Shown here one piece after another: positions 14,468-21,366 of a DNA stretch of 23,288 nt (position 1 is its first letter; each line of letters begins with the position of its first letter). The notes beneath the pieces are model-generated. The model did not search any database, was not told the origin of the DNA, and was given only the letters and a program-made list of their open reading frames with translations. The stretch is from a virus. The stretch spans positions 1-23,288 of IMG/VR virus record IMGVR_UViG_3300010370_000257, one strand, 5' to 3'. Both the position numbers and the translations under genes were made by a program.

Positions 14468-14673
14468 ACGCGTTTATTTTGGCGATGGTGCTAGCCCAAG
14501 ATCCAGTATGTATCAACGGAAATTGCCGGCCGGCAACAGTCGCAAGGGAATCGGCTGACGCACCAACCGTACGCCGGCCGGCAGTTGTCCAGCGATCTAT
14601 CGAGGTGCAGCGATCGGCGCAGGTACAGCGTCCACCCCGATTGTTTACGCGTTTGCGATGGTGGAGAAAGTAG
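14464..14673 (+). CDS. Small exported Arg/Val-rich peptide
   Basis: This 69-residue protein has a short signal peptide (MNAFILAMVLAQ), two cysteines (CINGNC, residues 18-23) and a repetitive basic C-terminus with VQRS/VQRP units near residues 42-56, ending LFTRLRWWRK. The Arg/Trp-rich end resembles cationic membrane-active peptides, but this is only composition. It starts in the stop of the peptidase gene (ATGA). It may act in the envelope during lysis. It is the third protein with an export signal in this window. Confidence 0.55.
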   Translation: MNAFILAMVLAQDPVCINGNCRPATVARESADAPTVRRPAVVQRSIEVQRSAQVQRPPRLFTRLRWWRK

Positions 14674-14675
14674 CA

Positions 14676-14840
14676 ATGGAACCAACGGTTGTAATGGGCG
14701 CTATGACCGCAGGTATGGCCGCTATGTCGGCGGCGCTAACGGTACTGTGGCGACGATTTGAAAAGCTAGCCAATGATTGCGAGGAAGACCGGCGCAAGCT
14801 GTGGTCTGAAATTGCGGATTTGAAAAAGACACATGATTAA
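14676..14840 (+). CDS. Small single-span membrane protein, holin-like candidate
   Basis: This 54-residue protein reads MEPTVVMGAMTAGMAAMSAALTVLW (membrane segment about residues 4-25) followed by a charged helix (RRFEKLANDCEEDRRKLWSEIADLKK). One N-terminal span with a cytoplasmic coiled-coil tail fits a small holin or pinholin, and also inner-membrane spanin-like proteins. I chose ATG 14676 because GGAG (14663-14666) is 9 bases upstream; an in-frame ATG at 14658 would add six residues. It overlaps the next gene by 8 bases. Confidence 0.6.
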   Translation: MEPTVVMGAMTAGMAAMSAALTVLWRRFEKLANDCEEDRRKLWSEIADLKKTHD

Positions 14841-15279
14841 CGTAAACATTAAGCAGGCGAAAATCATTTTTCGTGAGCAGGAAGTACTGACGCCGATTGA
14901 GCGCGCCAAGATACGCTACGTTAGCCAGGCCGGGGCTTTTATTCGCCGTGATGCTAGATCATCCATGCGGCGGCGCAAAAAGCCTAGCCCGCCAGGTAAA
15001 CCGCCGCGGGTCGTCGACGGGCGACTGAAAAAATATTTGTTTTTCATTGTCGATCGCCAGGAGCCGGTGGCTGTGACAGTTGGGCCGGCAAGTTTTGGTC
15101 CGCAGTATGACGCGCCGCGAGCGCTAGAGTTTGGTGGCGTCGTAACGCGAAAAACATTTAGCCGCGGCCGAGTCCGCAGTATGCAAGTAGAGCTAGAGGC
15201 GAGGCCGTACATGCAACCGGCATACGAAAAAACAGAAAACAAATTGCCCGACCTTTTTGCAAAAGCATTTAATAAGTAG
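14833..15279 (+). CDS. HK97 gp10-like tail completion / minor tail protein
   Basis: This 148-residue basic protein begins at ATG 14833 inside the previous gene. The pattern of HK97 gp10 family proteins is visible: a helix ending in FIRRDARSSM, the basic turn RRRKKPSPPGKPPR, a VAVTVGPASFG strand, ALEFGG near residue 97, and the closing ARPYMQPAYEKTENKLPDLF. Members join the tail tube to the neck. Placing it after the lysis cassette and directly before the tube gene supports the call. It marks the start of the tail module. Confidence 0.78.
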   Translation: MINVNIKQAKIIFREQEVLTPIERAKIRYVSQAGAFIRRDARSSMRRRKKPSPPGKPPRVVDGRLKKYLFFIVDRQEPVAVTVGPASFGPQYDAPRALEFGGVVTRKTFSRGRVRSMQVELEARPYMQPAYEKTENKLPDLFAKAFNK

Positions 15280-15291
15280 GAGAAATAAAAC

Positions 15292-15735
15292 ATGGCAGTA
15301 ATGAGCGGCCGCGGTGGCTATGTCTACCGCAATACAGCGACGTATGCGAGCCCGACATGGGCTCAGGTAAACCCAGTGATTGAGGTCACAGTAAACCTAG
15401 ATAGCTCGGCATTTGACGCCTCAAACCGGGACAGCAACTATCGTTTGCAGTTGCCGAGCCTCATTGAAGTATCGGTAGATTTTCGGTTTCACAAAGATAA
15501 AGACGATGCGGATTTTTTGGCGCTGGAAACAGCGGCCCAAACCGGCGCAAATATCGATCTGCTTATTCTGGACGGTGTGCGAACGTCGGCGGCTAGCGAT
15601 GGTTGGCGTATTCAAGGATTTTTCACGTCATGGAACGAATCACAGCCCCTTGAGGACGCAATTACCGTTGATGCAACATTTGTGCCAGCAGCGATCGCAA
15701 ACGCAATTGCAGTTGCGACAGGAACCGCGCCCTAA
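15292..15735 (+). CDS. Major tail (tube) protein
   Basis: This 147-residue beta-rich protein is preceded by a strong TAGGAG site 8-9 bases before the ATG, in line with high expression. The sequence has the tube-protein layout: an N-terminal extension, V.EVTVNLDSSAFDASNRD, a LPSLIEVSVDFRFHKD strand pair, a helix DADFLALETAAQTG, then LLILDG, WRIQGFFTSWNES and DAITVDATFVPA, the hairpin common to siphovirus tubes. It lies upstream of the two-frame chaperone and the tape measure, the standard order. One or more hundred copies would stack around the tape measure. Confidence 0.82.
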   Translation: MAVMSGRGGYVYRNTATYASPTWAQVNPVIEVTVNLDSSAFDASNRDSNYRLQLPSLIEVSVDFRFHKDKDDADFLALETAAQTGANIDLLILDGVRTSAASDGWRIQGFFTSWNESQPLEDAITVDATFVPAAIANAIAVATGTAP

Positions 15736-16169
15736 TGCAAACATTTAGTGATGGAAAAAAGGTCTGGTCCTTGCGGTGGACAGTAGGCGTCGTTCGCGAA
15801 GCCCGAAGCATTTGGTACTACCGCGGCGCCGAGCGTCACCGACTGAATCCAGGTCTGCCAGAAGAATGGATTGGCGATCTGTTTTCGAACGTCGAATTGC
15901 TGGCCGATTTGCTATGGCTAGCAGCGATCAAGCAGCATCCAAACGCAAGCAAGGACGAATTGGATGAAGGGCTGTATGGGTCAGTGATTGAGCAAGCTAG
16001 GGAGGCGCTCATCGATGAAATTGTAAATTTTTCGCAGGACCGGACGGGCCGCGGGAAGATGCTGGCGATGATCGCGGAGGAGGTAGCCGAGAGGATGCGT
16101 CAGGTCATCGAAACCGCAACCGAGGATTTGACATCGTCCGAACCTGCAATGAATGGTGCGGAGAGTTAG
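15735..16169 (+). CDS. Tail assembly chaperone, first frame (gpG-like)
   Basis: This 144-residue helical protein starts in the last base of the tube-protein stop. It begins with a strand-rich segment (KVWSLRWTVGVVREAR) and continues as helices (LFSNVELLADLLWLAAIKQH, GSVIEQAREALIDEIVNFS), the usual look of the abundant chaperone between tube and tape-measure genes. It would bind the tape measure and bring tube subunits. The overlapping -1 frame stays open from 16019 and continues as the gene at 16187-16393, as in lambda G/GT. AAATTTT at 16025-16031 is in the right phase for -1 slippage. Confidence 0.75.
   Translation: MQTFSDGKKVWSLRWTVGVVREARSIWYYRGAERHRLNPGLPEEWIGDLFSNVELLADLLWLAAIKQHPNASKDELDEGLYGSVIEQAREALIDEIVNFSQDRTGRGKMLAMIAEEVAERMRQVIETATEDLTSSEPAMNGAES
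16025..16031 (+). other. Candidate -1 ribosomal frameshift slippery heptamer A AAT TTT
   Basis: The zero-frame codons are GTA AAT TTT. Slipping back one base gives AAA TTT, matching the X XXY YYZ rule. The -1 frame has its last upstream stop (TGA) at 16016-16018 and is then open to 16393. Slippage here would fuse the first 99 residues of the chaperone to about 120 residues of the second frame. A later slip site nearer 16169 remains possible. Confidence 0.4.
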
Positions 16170-16186
16170 GTATCGATGGATCTAGT

Positions 16187-16393
16187 TTGACATTTTGGCA
16201 ACTTGCCGAAATGGTACAGGGCCGGCGCAAGGCCGAATGGGCTAGGGCTGGCACAATAGCGGCGGCTGTTTACAACACGCACAGGAAGCGCAATAGCCGA
16301 GTGATTCGGCCAGGCGATTTCTACAGGCCGCTCGATGCGGTTGCCAGTAATTTCAAAAGCATGGTTGCAAAGTACAAGGATTTGAAAAAATGA
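16187..16393 (+). CDS. Tail assembly chaperone, second frame (gpT-like), probably made by frameshift
   Basis: Read from TTG 16187 it has 68 residues: LTFWQLAEMVQGRRKAEWARAGTIAAA and on to DFYRPLDAVASN. The L.F.QL..M..GR...EW segment recurs in the gene before the tape measure of many phages. The protein-like sequence continues upstream of TTG (CNEWCGELGIDGSS), yet the open frame (16019 on) contains no ATG, GTG, TTG or CTG before 16187, and the TTG has no well-spaced ribosome-binding site. The most economical reading is a -1 shift from the gene at 15735. The fused form would bind the tape measure while the short form binds tube subunits. Confidence 0.65.
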   Translation: MTFWQLAEMVQGRRKAEWARAGTIAAAVYNTHRKRNSRVIRPGDFYRPLDAVASNFKSMVAKYKDLKK

Positions 16394-17139
16394 GTCAAGC
16401 AGAAGTAAAAACAGTTACAGAGATTTTGCCCTACGTTCCAGCATCAGCTGCATCAGCTGGCGATTGCGTGTCAATCGGCTCGTTATTTGGGATCGTAGCT
16501 ACTGATTTGGCCGCAAGCGAGCGCGGCAGTGTGGTTGTATCTGGTCAGATTAGTATGCCCAAGGTGACCGGCGCAATTAGCCGCGGGGCTCGGGTATACT
16601 GGAATCCAACAGGCGATCCAGTCAGCGGGACGGCCGGCAGCGGTGCGATCACGACGACCGACTCGGCTGGATTTTTGGTGGGCTACGCAGCGGAGGCAGC
16701 GGTATCTGGCGATGCCAATGTGACCGTGTTTGTTGTGCCAGGCAGCGAAAGCGGCGTTCAGCATACTCGGCAGCGATTTACCGTCGCCCAGGTAAACGCA
16801 GGCGCAACAGTCCTGCCGGCCCGAGCAGGGATCCGCTATCAGTTAGTGGATCTGGCGCTCATCGCCATCGGTGGCAACGCAGCAACAGCAACCGGCGTTC
16901 TGGTGCGCGGAACCCAATCAGCTAGCGTCGTCAAATTGATGGATGCGAAGATTGCTGGCCTGACACAGTCAACGCTACTGCGCATCGGCACAGCAACGAA
17001 CGGTTTGATTTTGGCTGATGGCGCGTCGTTCGTCGCTAATGATGTGAATACCGCGATTACGATCATCAAAGATGGCTCGGACCTCGCAACGGCGACGCAT
17101 ATTGATTTGCTTATGTCCTACAAGATGATTTCGGCATAA
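16390..17139 (+). CDS. DUF2190-like decoration protein with extra C-terminal beta domain
   Basis: The protein has 249 residues. The N-terminal 115 match the DUF2190 pattern of capsid-decoration proteins: PASAASAGDCVSIGSLFGIVATDLA, then GSVVVSGQISMPK, SRGARVYWNPTGDPVS, GFLVGYAAEAAVSGDANVTVFV. The C-terminal part (about 125-249) is another beta-rich domain (FTVAQVNAGATVLPA, then LRIGTATNGLILADG) of a type seen in phage surface proteins. The start overlaps the previous stop (ATGA). The location between chaperone and tape measure is unusual for a head-decoration family, which normally follows the capsid gene; it may decorate the tail here or have been moved. Confidence 0.7.
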   Translation: MSQAEVKTVTEILPYVPASAASAGDCVSIGSLFGIVATDLAASERGSVVVSGQISMPKVTGAISRGARVYWNPTGDPVSGTAGSGAITTTDSAGFLVGYAAEAAVSGDANVTVFVVPGSESGVQHTRQRFTVAQVNAGATVLPARAGIRYQLVDLALIAIGGNAATATGVLVRGTQSASVVKLMDAKIAGLTQSTLLRIGTATNGLILADGASFVANDVNTAITIIKDGSDLATATHIDLLMSYKMISA

Positions 17140-17140
17140 C

Positions 17141-18673
17141 ATGGCAAGTAAAAAAGCAGTTGAAGCGGGCGGCGCGTACATCCGTATTTTTGCGGACGAC
17201 TCGCCGCTACGCCGTACGTTAGCGGCAGTTGCCAAGCGCATCAGCAAGTTTTCTGCGCCGTTCATTACGGCCGGGAAGTCCATTGCTACAGCGATGGCGG
17301 CTGCCGGTGCGTCGGTAATCGCAGCGACTCGCAGTTTTGCCAATTACGCCGATCAGATTGGAGACATTTCGCAGAGAACAGGATTAAGCACGGAAGCTAT
17401 TTCAGAACTAGGTTACGCTGCAAAGTTATCTGGTAGCAGTGTTGAAGATTTGGAAAAAGGATTTCGTACACTGCAAAAAGGCATCGGCTCAGGAGCCGCG
17501 AATAAAGCCCTGGAAAGCCTCGGGCTCGATCCAAAGCAATTAGCCCGCATGAGTCCCGACGATCAGTTTATGGCCGTGGCAGACGCGGTAGGATCGATTC
17601 AAGACCCAGCCCAGAAAACCGCTATGGCAATGGCGCTGTTTGGCAAGGCCGGTACAAATCTTATCCCGATGTTATCCGGTGGCCGAAAAGAAATCGAAGC
17701 GATGCGCGAAGAAGCGCGGAAGCTAGGCGTCAGCATGTCGGCAGATAACGTCGCAGCGGGGGCAGCGTTCAACGATGCGCTCGATAAAATGTTCATGTCG
17801 CTGCAAGGTATCGCTAACGCGATCGGCAAAATTGTTGCGCCAATGCTAACCTGGTTAGCTGATCAAGTGGTCATTTTAGCGGGCGAGTTTATCGCATGGA
17901 TTGCTGACATCGGCACGTTTGTGGCATCATGGGAGACGTTTACCAAGACAATGTACGTCGGCTGGCTCGGCACTAGCCAGGCCATTGTCGGCGCGTTTGA
18001 TGATGTCGTTACGGATTTAATTTCTGCGGCAAACACGATACAGACCTACATCGAAGGCGCATTTGATTCGCTCGGCGTCGCTGTCCTAAACATTTGGGAT
18101 GAAATGCTGGGCAAGATGCTGAACCTTACCTACCGAGCTATGAGCGACGTGGGCAAGCCTTTAGCGGATATGTTGCGCAGTGCAGGGCTGGATACATTGG
18201 CTGGCACGATTGAAGGGGCAGGAATAGCGGCCGGTGTGGTCGGTCCCCGAGCTGCGGATCGCCAGCCCAATATCGACGCGCGAAACCAGGAAGCCGCCCA
18301 GCGGGCAGCAGAGCGCCAAGCACTAATGGAGGGCGTGAATGCGGCGCAGCAGCAGGAACTACAGCGCCGGCAAGCGGCCAGGGATGCCGAAATGGCGAAG
18401 GCCCAGAATGGTTTAATCAAGTCAATGGAAAACGATCAAAAGATGGCCGAAGATGCTGCCAAACGCCGAGCCGCCGAGGCTAAGGGCCAGGCGGTAGATG
18501 TAGCGGCCCTCGGCACAAAAACAGGAGCCGAAACCGCGGGCACATTTGCGGCGCAGGCGATCGCGGGCCTCGGCGCCGGTAATTTGCAACAGGATATGCT
18601 TTCCGCACTGTTACGCATTGGCGATAATACCGACGAGCTGATTCGGCTGGATGAGGAAGGCGGTGTAATGTGA
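17141..18673 (+). CDS. Tape measure protein
   Basis: This 510-residue protein would set tail length and be ejected ahead of DNA. Its features are an Ala-rich N-terminal helix with a hydrophobic stretch (about 43-62), the FANYADQIGDISQRTGLSTEAISELGYAAK segment typical of tape measures, and a TP901-like region (LFGKAGTNLIPMLSGG). A strongly hydrophobic central block (about 217-265) could insert in membrane, and a coiled coil rich in Gln/Ala/Arg lies near 375-435. At about 1.5 angstroms per residue the predicted tail is near 75 nm, short for a siphovirus. It starts two bases after the previous stop and overlaps the next GTG. Confidence 0.9.
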   Translation: MASKKAVEAGGAYIRIFADDSPLRRTLAAVAKRISKFSAPFITAGKSIATAMAAAGASVIAATRSFANYADQIGDISQRTGLSTEAISELGYAAKLSGSSVEDLEKGFRTLQKGIGSGAANKALESLGLDPKQLARMSPDDQFMAVADAVGSIQDPAQKTAMAMALFGKAGTNLIPMLSGGRKEIEAMREEARKLGVSMSADNVAAGAAFNDALDKMFMSLQGIANAIGKIVAPMLTWLADQVVILAGEFIAWIADIGTFVASWETFTKTMYVGWLGTSQAIVGAFDDVVTDLISAANTIQTYIEGAFDSLGVAVLNIWDEMLGKMLNLTYRAMSDVGKPLADMLRSAGLDTLAGTIEGAGIAAGVVGPRAADRQPNIDARNQEAAQRAAERQALMEGVNAAQQQELQRRQAARDAEMAKAQNGLIKSMENDQKMAEDAAKRRAAEAKGQAVDVAALGTKTGAETAGTFAAQAIAGLGAGNLQQDMLSALLRIGDNTDELIRLDEEGGVM

Positions 18674-19488
18674 GTATCACAGTAACAGAATTAGCAATCG
18701 AAAGCCGGACAGGCGAAGTGAGCGTAGATGGCCGCAGCAGTACGGCCGAACTGGTATATATCGTCCAGGGTACATCTATTAGCAACATTGCAGTCGATGC
18801 TGTCAGATCCACAGCGCCAACGGTATTCAATGGTCTAATCCGCCGCCGGTTTTCGTTTGAGCCCATGAGCAATAGCGCCTGGAAAGTAGCCGTAAGCTAC
18901 GATAGCGCCAAGCGTTTGCAGGTCAACGAATTTGAATACGAATTTGACATCGGCACGCAGTCGCAGCGCGTTACGCAGAGCAAAAAAACCGAAGCTATAT
19001 TTAGGTCGCCATATTCGGGCGTCACGACCGCGCCGTTTTATAAAGGCGCCATCAACGTGCAGGAAGGGCGCGTTCAGGGTGTAGACGTTGAGATACCGAC
19101 CTTCCAGTGGACCGAAACCTACATTTTCCCAGCCGAAGTTGTTACAGAAACCTACAAAAACACGCTGTACAATTTATGTGCGACGAAAAACAACGCATTT
19201 TTCCGCGGTAAAGCCGCCGGTGAAGTTTTGTTTGGTGGTTGTCGCGGACGACTGCGGAACGAAGATGAGTTTTCCATTTCATTCCAATTTGTGGCCTCGC
19301 CTAACGTGGCTAACCTGCAAGTCAATGGCATGATTATTAACAAAAAGGGTCACGATTTTATCTGGTTCGTTTACGCCGACACCAGAGATACGGGCACCGG
19401 CTTTAATGTGGTCAAACAGCCCGTGTTTGCCTACGTGGAAAAAGTGTATGAGGACGGTGATTTCTCTTTACTGGGGATCGGCGTATGA
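18670..19488 (+). CDS. Distal tail / minor tail protein candidate
   Basis: This 272-residue beta-rich protein starts at GTG 18670 inside the tape-measure stop. The N-terminal half has a WKVAVSYDS and EFEYEFDIGTQSQRVTQSK region. A middle block reads YKGAINVQEGRVQGVDVEIPTFQWTET, and the C-terminus has GEVLFGGCRGR, FVASPNVANLQVNG, KKGHDFIWFVYAD and VEKVYEDGDFSLLGIG. From memory this order of motifs recurs as the first gene after the tape measure in planctomycete-type phages. In siphoviruses that position holds the distal tail protein that caps the tube. No enzymatic motif is seen. Confidence 0.65.
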   Translation: MSITVTELAIESRTGEVSVDGRSSTAELVYIVQGTSISNIAVDAVRSTAPTVFNGLIRRRFSFEPMSNSAWKVAVSYDSAKRLQVNEFEYEFDIGTQSQRVTQSKKTEAIFRSPYSGVTTAPFYKGAINVQEGRVQGVDVEIPTFQWTETYIFPAEVVTETYKNTLYNLCATKNNAFFRGKAAGEVLFGGCRGRLRNEDEFSISFQFVASPNVANLQVNGMIINKKGHDFIWFVYADTRDTGTGFNVVKQPVFAYVEKVYEDGDFSLLGIGV

Positions 19489-20375
19489 CAGTGTTTCTGC
19501 CAGGCGATCGAATGGACCGCAAGATTAGTGCCCGCGACGCAAACAGAATGTTACGCGCGGCCCAGGAATACGACGCGGGGCTCGGTAACCTGTCACCAGG
19601 CCAATTACAGGATGTATTTGAAAACGGACATATTTTGGTTCGCAACGATGAAAATTGGCGAGCGTACGCATTTTGCGCCATGGGCTTTGCTCAGGCCGAG
19701 GCGCCATTCAGACTCGATTACAGCAATTGCAACCGCCGGCTTAATATTTTTATCGGTCAGCGGCCGAAGCTGTACAAACATTGGTTTCGGCATTGCGTGT
19801 TACAGCAAGCGGCTGCTCCCGGTGAAGTCGTACCAGCTGCGATCAACGGCTTGACGTTTGCAGCGGTTGAAACCCCTCGGGATACGCCGAGCGTGTTTTC
19901 GCTCGGGGCTCAGGTTGCGCTATATGACAGTGATTTTGTGCCCAATAGCTGGATGTATTCAGGATTCTATGAAGTTGGGTCAAGCACGAACGGTCGCTAT
20001 GGTCATGCCGAGTTAATTCGCGCAGCATCGCACAGAGTGCCGATCAGAACCGCATTGATCAACATGAAAAAAATAACGCCCTGCTGGCGCGTTACGCTAA
20101 CTAATAGAGTCAGTACAACAGAATTTGACGGAACCCTGGACGAATTTAATTTCACAGGATCGCCCACAATCAAGGTCTACGATCCCCAGGGCATTTGCCC
20201 CGGTACTAGCGTAGTGCCCACCGGCGGCTGTAGCGTGAAGGGATTTGTTGAAATCTACCAAAACAGTGTGACGACCAATGACAAGACGTTTTTGCCAGAT
20301 ATTGCCGGTATACTTATTTCCGTTAACGCCGCAGTAGTGCGGCAAGGCCTTCAATTAGAGACTCCGCCAGTATGA
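19485..20375 (+). CDS. Tail-tip protein of unknown family
   Basis: This 296-residue protein starts by ATGA overlap with the distal-tail gene. It has an N-terminal helix (DRKISARDANRMLRAAQEY) and then beta-rich segments with many aromatics (LDYSNCNRRLNIF, KLYKHWFRHCV) and a C-terminal DPQGICPGTSVVPTGGCSVKG loop with paired cysteines. The N-terminal helix, KISA.DANRM, resembles fibre or tip proteins that attach by a short helix. It contains no peptidase, lysozyme or lectin motif. Position after the distal protein suggests a tip or hub component. Confidence 0.55.
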   Translation: MTVFLPGDRMDRKISARDANRMLRAAQEYDAGLGNLSPGQLQDVFENGHILVRNDENWRAYAFCAMGFAQAEAPFRLDYSNCNRRLNIFIGQRPKLYKHWFRHCVLQQAAAPGEVVPAAINGLTFAAVETPRDTPSVFSLGAQVALYDSDFVPNSWMYSGFYEVGSSTNGRYGHAELIRAASHRVPIRTALINMKKITPCWRVTLTNRVSTTEFDGTLDEFNFTGSPTIKVYDPQGICPGTSVVPTGGCSVKGFVEIYQNSVTTNDKTFLPDIAGILISVNAAVVRQGLQLETPPV

Positions 20376-20830
20376 GCATTCTATCCGACGAACTATCCAA
20401 GCCGCAGTACGCTGGTCTATCAGACCAGCAAGCGGCCGACGCAATTAACGCGAAGACTGTGGTGGTTCGTCGGCCTGTTGAATTGTGGCGAGTCAAGCAA
20501 CTTGCCATTGAGCAGGGTGTTTGGGGCTCGCTAAAGGTCGCAGTACGCAAAAGCGATACCCCAGATCAGGCGTACGGACTCTGCGTATCGGTAATCGACT
20601 GGATCGACGACCCAAGCGGAAAAGTACAAACGGTAGACGTTGATTTGGTGAGTGTGCAAACCATGCTTGCCGGGCTAGTGCAAATCGGAATTGCAACGCA
20701 AGCTCAAGTAGCGGACCTGTCAGCATTAGCCAACACATCCATCCGCTGGGTGGATCACGTCGGCCTCGGAACGGTTGGCGATGGCAGCGTACGCTCAGCA
20801 CGATTAGAAATCGAAGAGGTATCAATCTAA
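20372..20830 (+). CDS. Conserved-type phage tail-region protein, unknown function
   Basis: This 152-residue protein begins by ATGA overlap. The pattern LSDQQAADAINAKTVVVRRPVELWRVKQ, followed by a helix, an IDWIDDPSGK loop, VDLVSVQTMLAGLVQIGI, QAQVADLSALAN and a final IRWVDHVGLGTVG, is one I have seen in hypothetical proteins of tail regions in several phage groups. It is helical with no catalytic signature. It may be a small assembly or tip-associated protein. The stop overlaps the next start by one base. Confidence 0.6.
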   Translation: MSILSDELSKPQYAGLSDQQAADAINAKTVVVRRPVELWRVKQLAIEQGVWGSLKVAVRKSDTPDQAYGLCVSVIDWIDDPSGKVQTVDVDLVSVQTMLAGLVQIGIATQAQVADLSALANTSIRWVDHVGLGTVGDGSVRSARLEIEEVSI

Positions 20831-21366
20831 TGGCGTTACCAGATTATTTTGTACAGACCCAAGGCACAGCGGTTATTTGGCGAGACAGCGGCGGAACTGG
20901 CGGCACGGCGGTTATCACGCTTGACGCACTCGCAGACGGATCGGCCCGCATGGGTGCAGCGGTTGACCTTGGAGCAAACTGGAATCGTGAATACCTGGTC
21001 ACGCTGGTGGTCGAAACCGGAACAGCACCAACCGCTGGCAACCGAGTCGATCTGTATTTTGCTTGCTCTTACGACAATAGCCTCTGGCCCGCTGGCGTGA
21101 CGGGCAGCGATGGTGCGTGGCCCGCAGACGGTAACGAGGATGAATGGGCCGTTCAATTGGGTTGGCCTGTAACAAGCCTTTTGGCTACGAATGATGGCAA
21201 CACAACACAGGTGCAAAATCCGGTTATCTGGCGACCTTCTGGCAGATACGTCGCTCCTGTTGTTGACAACAATCTAGGCCAAGCGTTCCGCGATCAAGCT
21301 ACCGCAGCGAACAATACATCACGAATTATTTTAGTTCCGATTCGCGATTCGGTGGTTGATACATGA
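20830..21366 (+). CDS. Beta-rich tail fibre/spike component
   Basis: This 178-residue beta-sheet protein has an ATG that shares its first base with the preceding TAA stop. Segments include VITLDALADGSARMGAAVDLG, YLVTLVVETGTAPTAGNRVDLYFACSYD, a WPAGVTGSDGAW loop and a RIILVPIRD end. The arrangement (ALA.GSAR...AVDLG, then A.TAGN.VDLYFA, then a final strand) is common in jelly-roll-like tail decorations and fibre proteins encoded before receptor-binding genes. It precedes the LamG-domain gene by a 4-base overlap and is probably assembled with it. Confidence 0.6.
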   Translation: MALPDYFVQTQGTAVIWRDSGGTGGTAVITLDALADGSARMGAAVDLGANWNREYLVTLVVETGTAPTAGNRVDLYFACSYDNSLWPAGVTGSDGAWPADGNEDEWAVQLGWPVTSLLATNDGNTTQVQNPVIWRPSGRYVAPVVDNNLGQAFRDQATAANNTSRIILVPIRDSVVDT

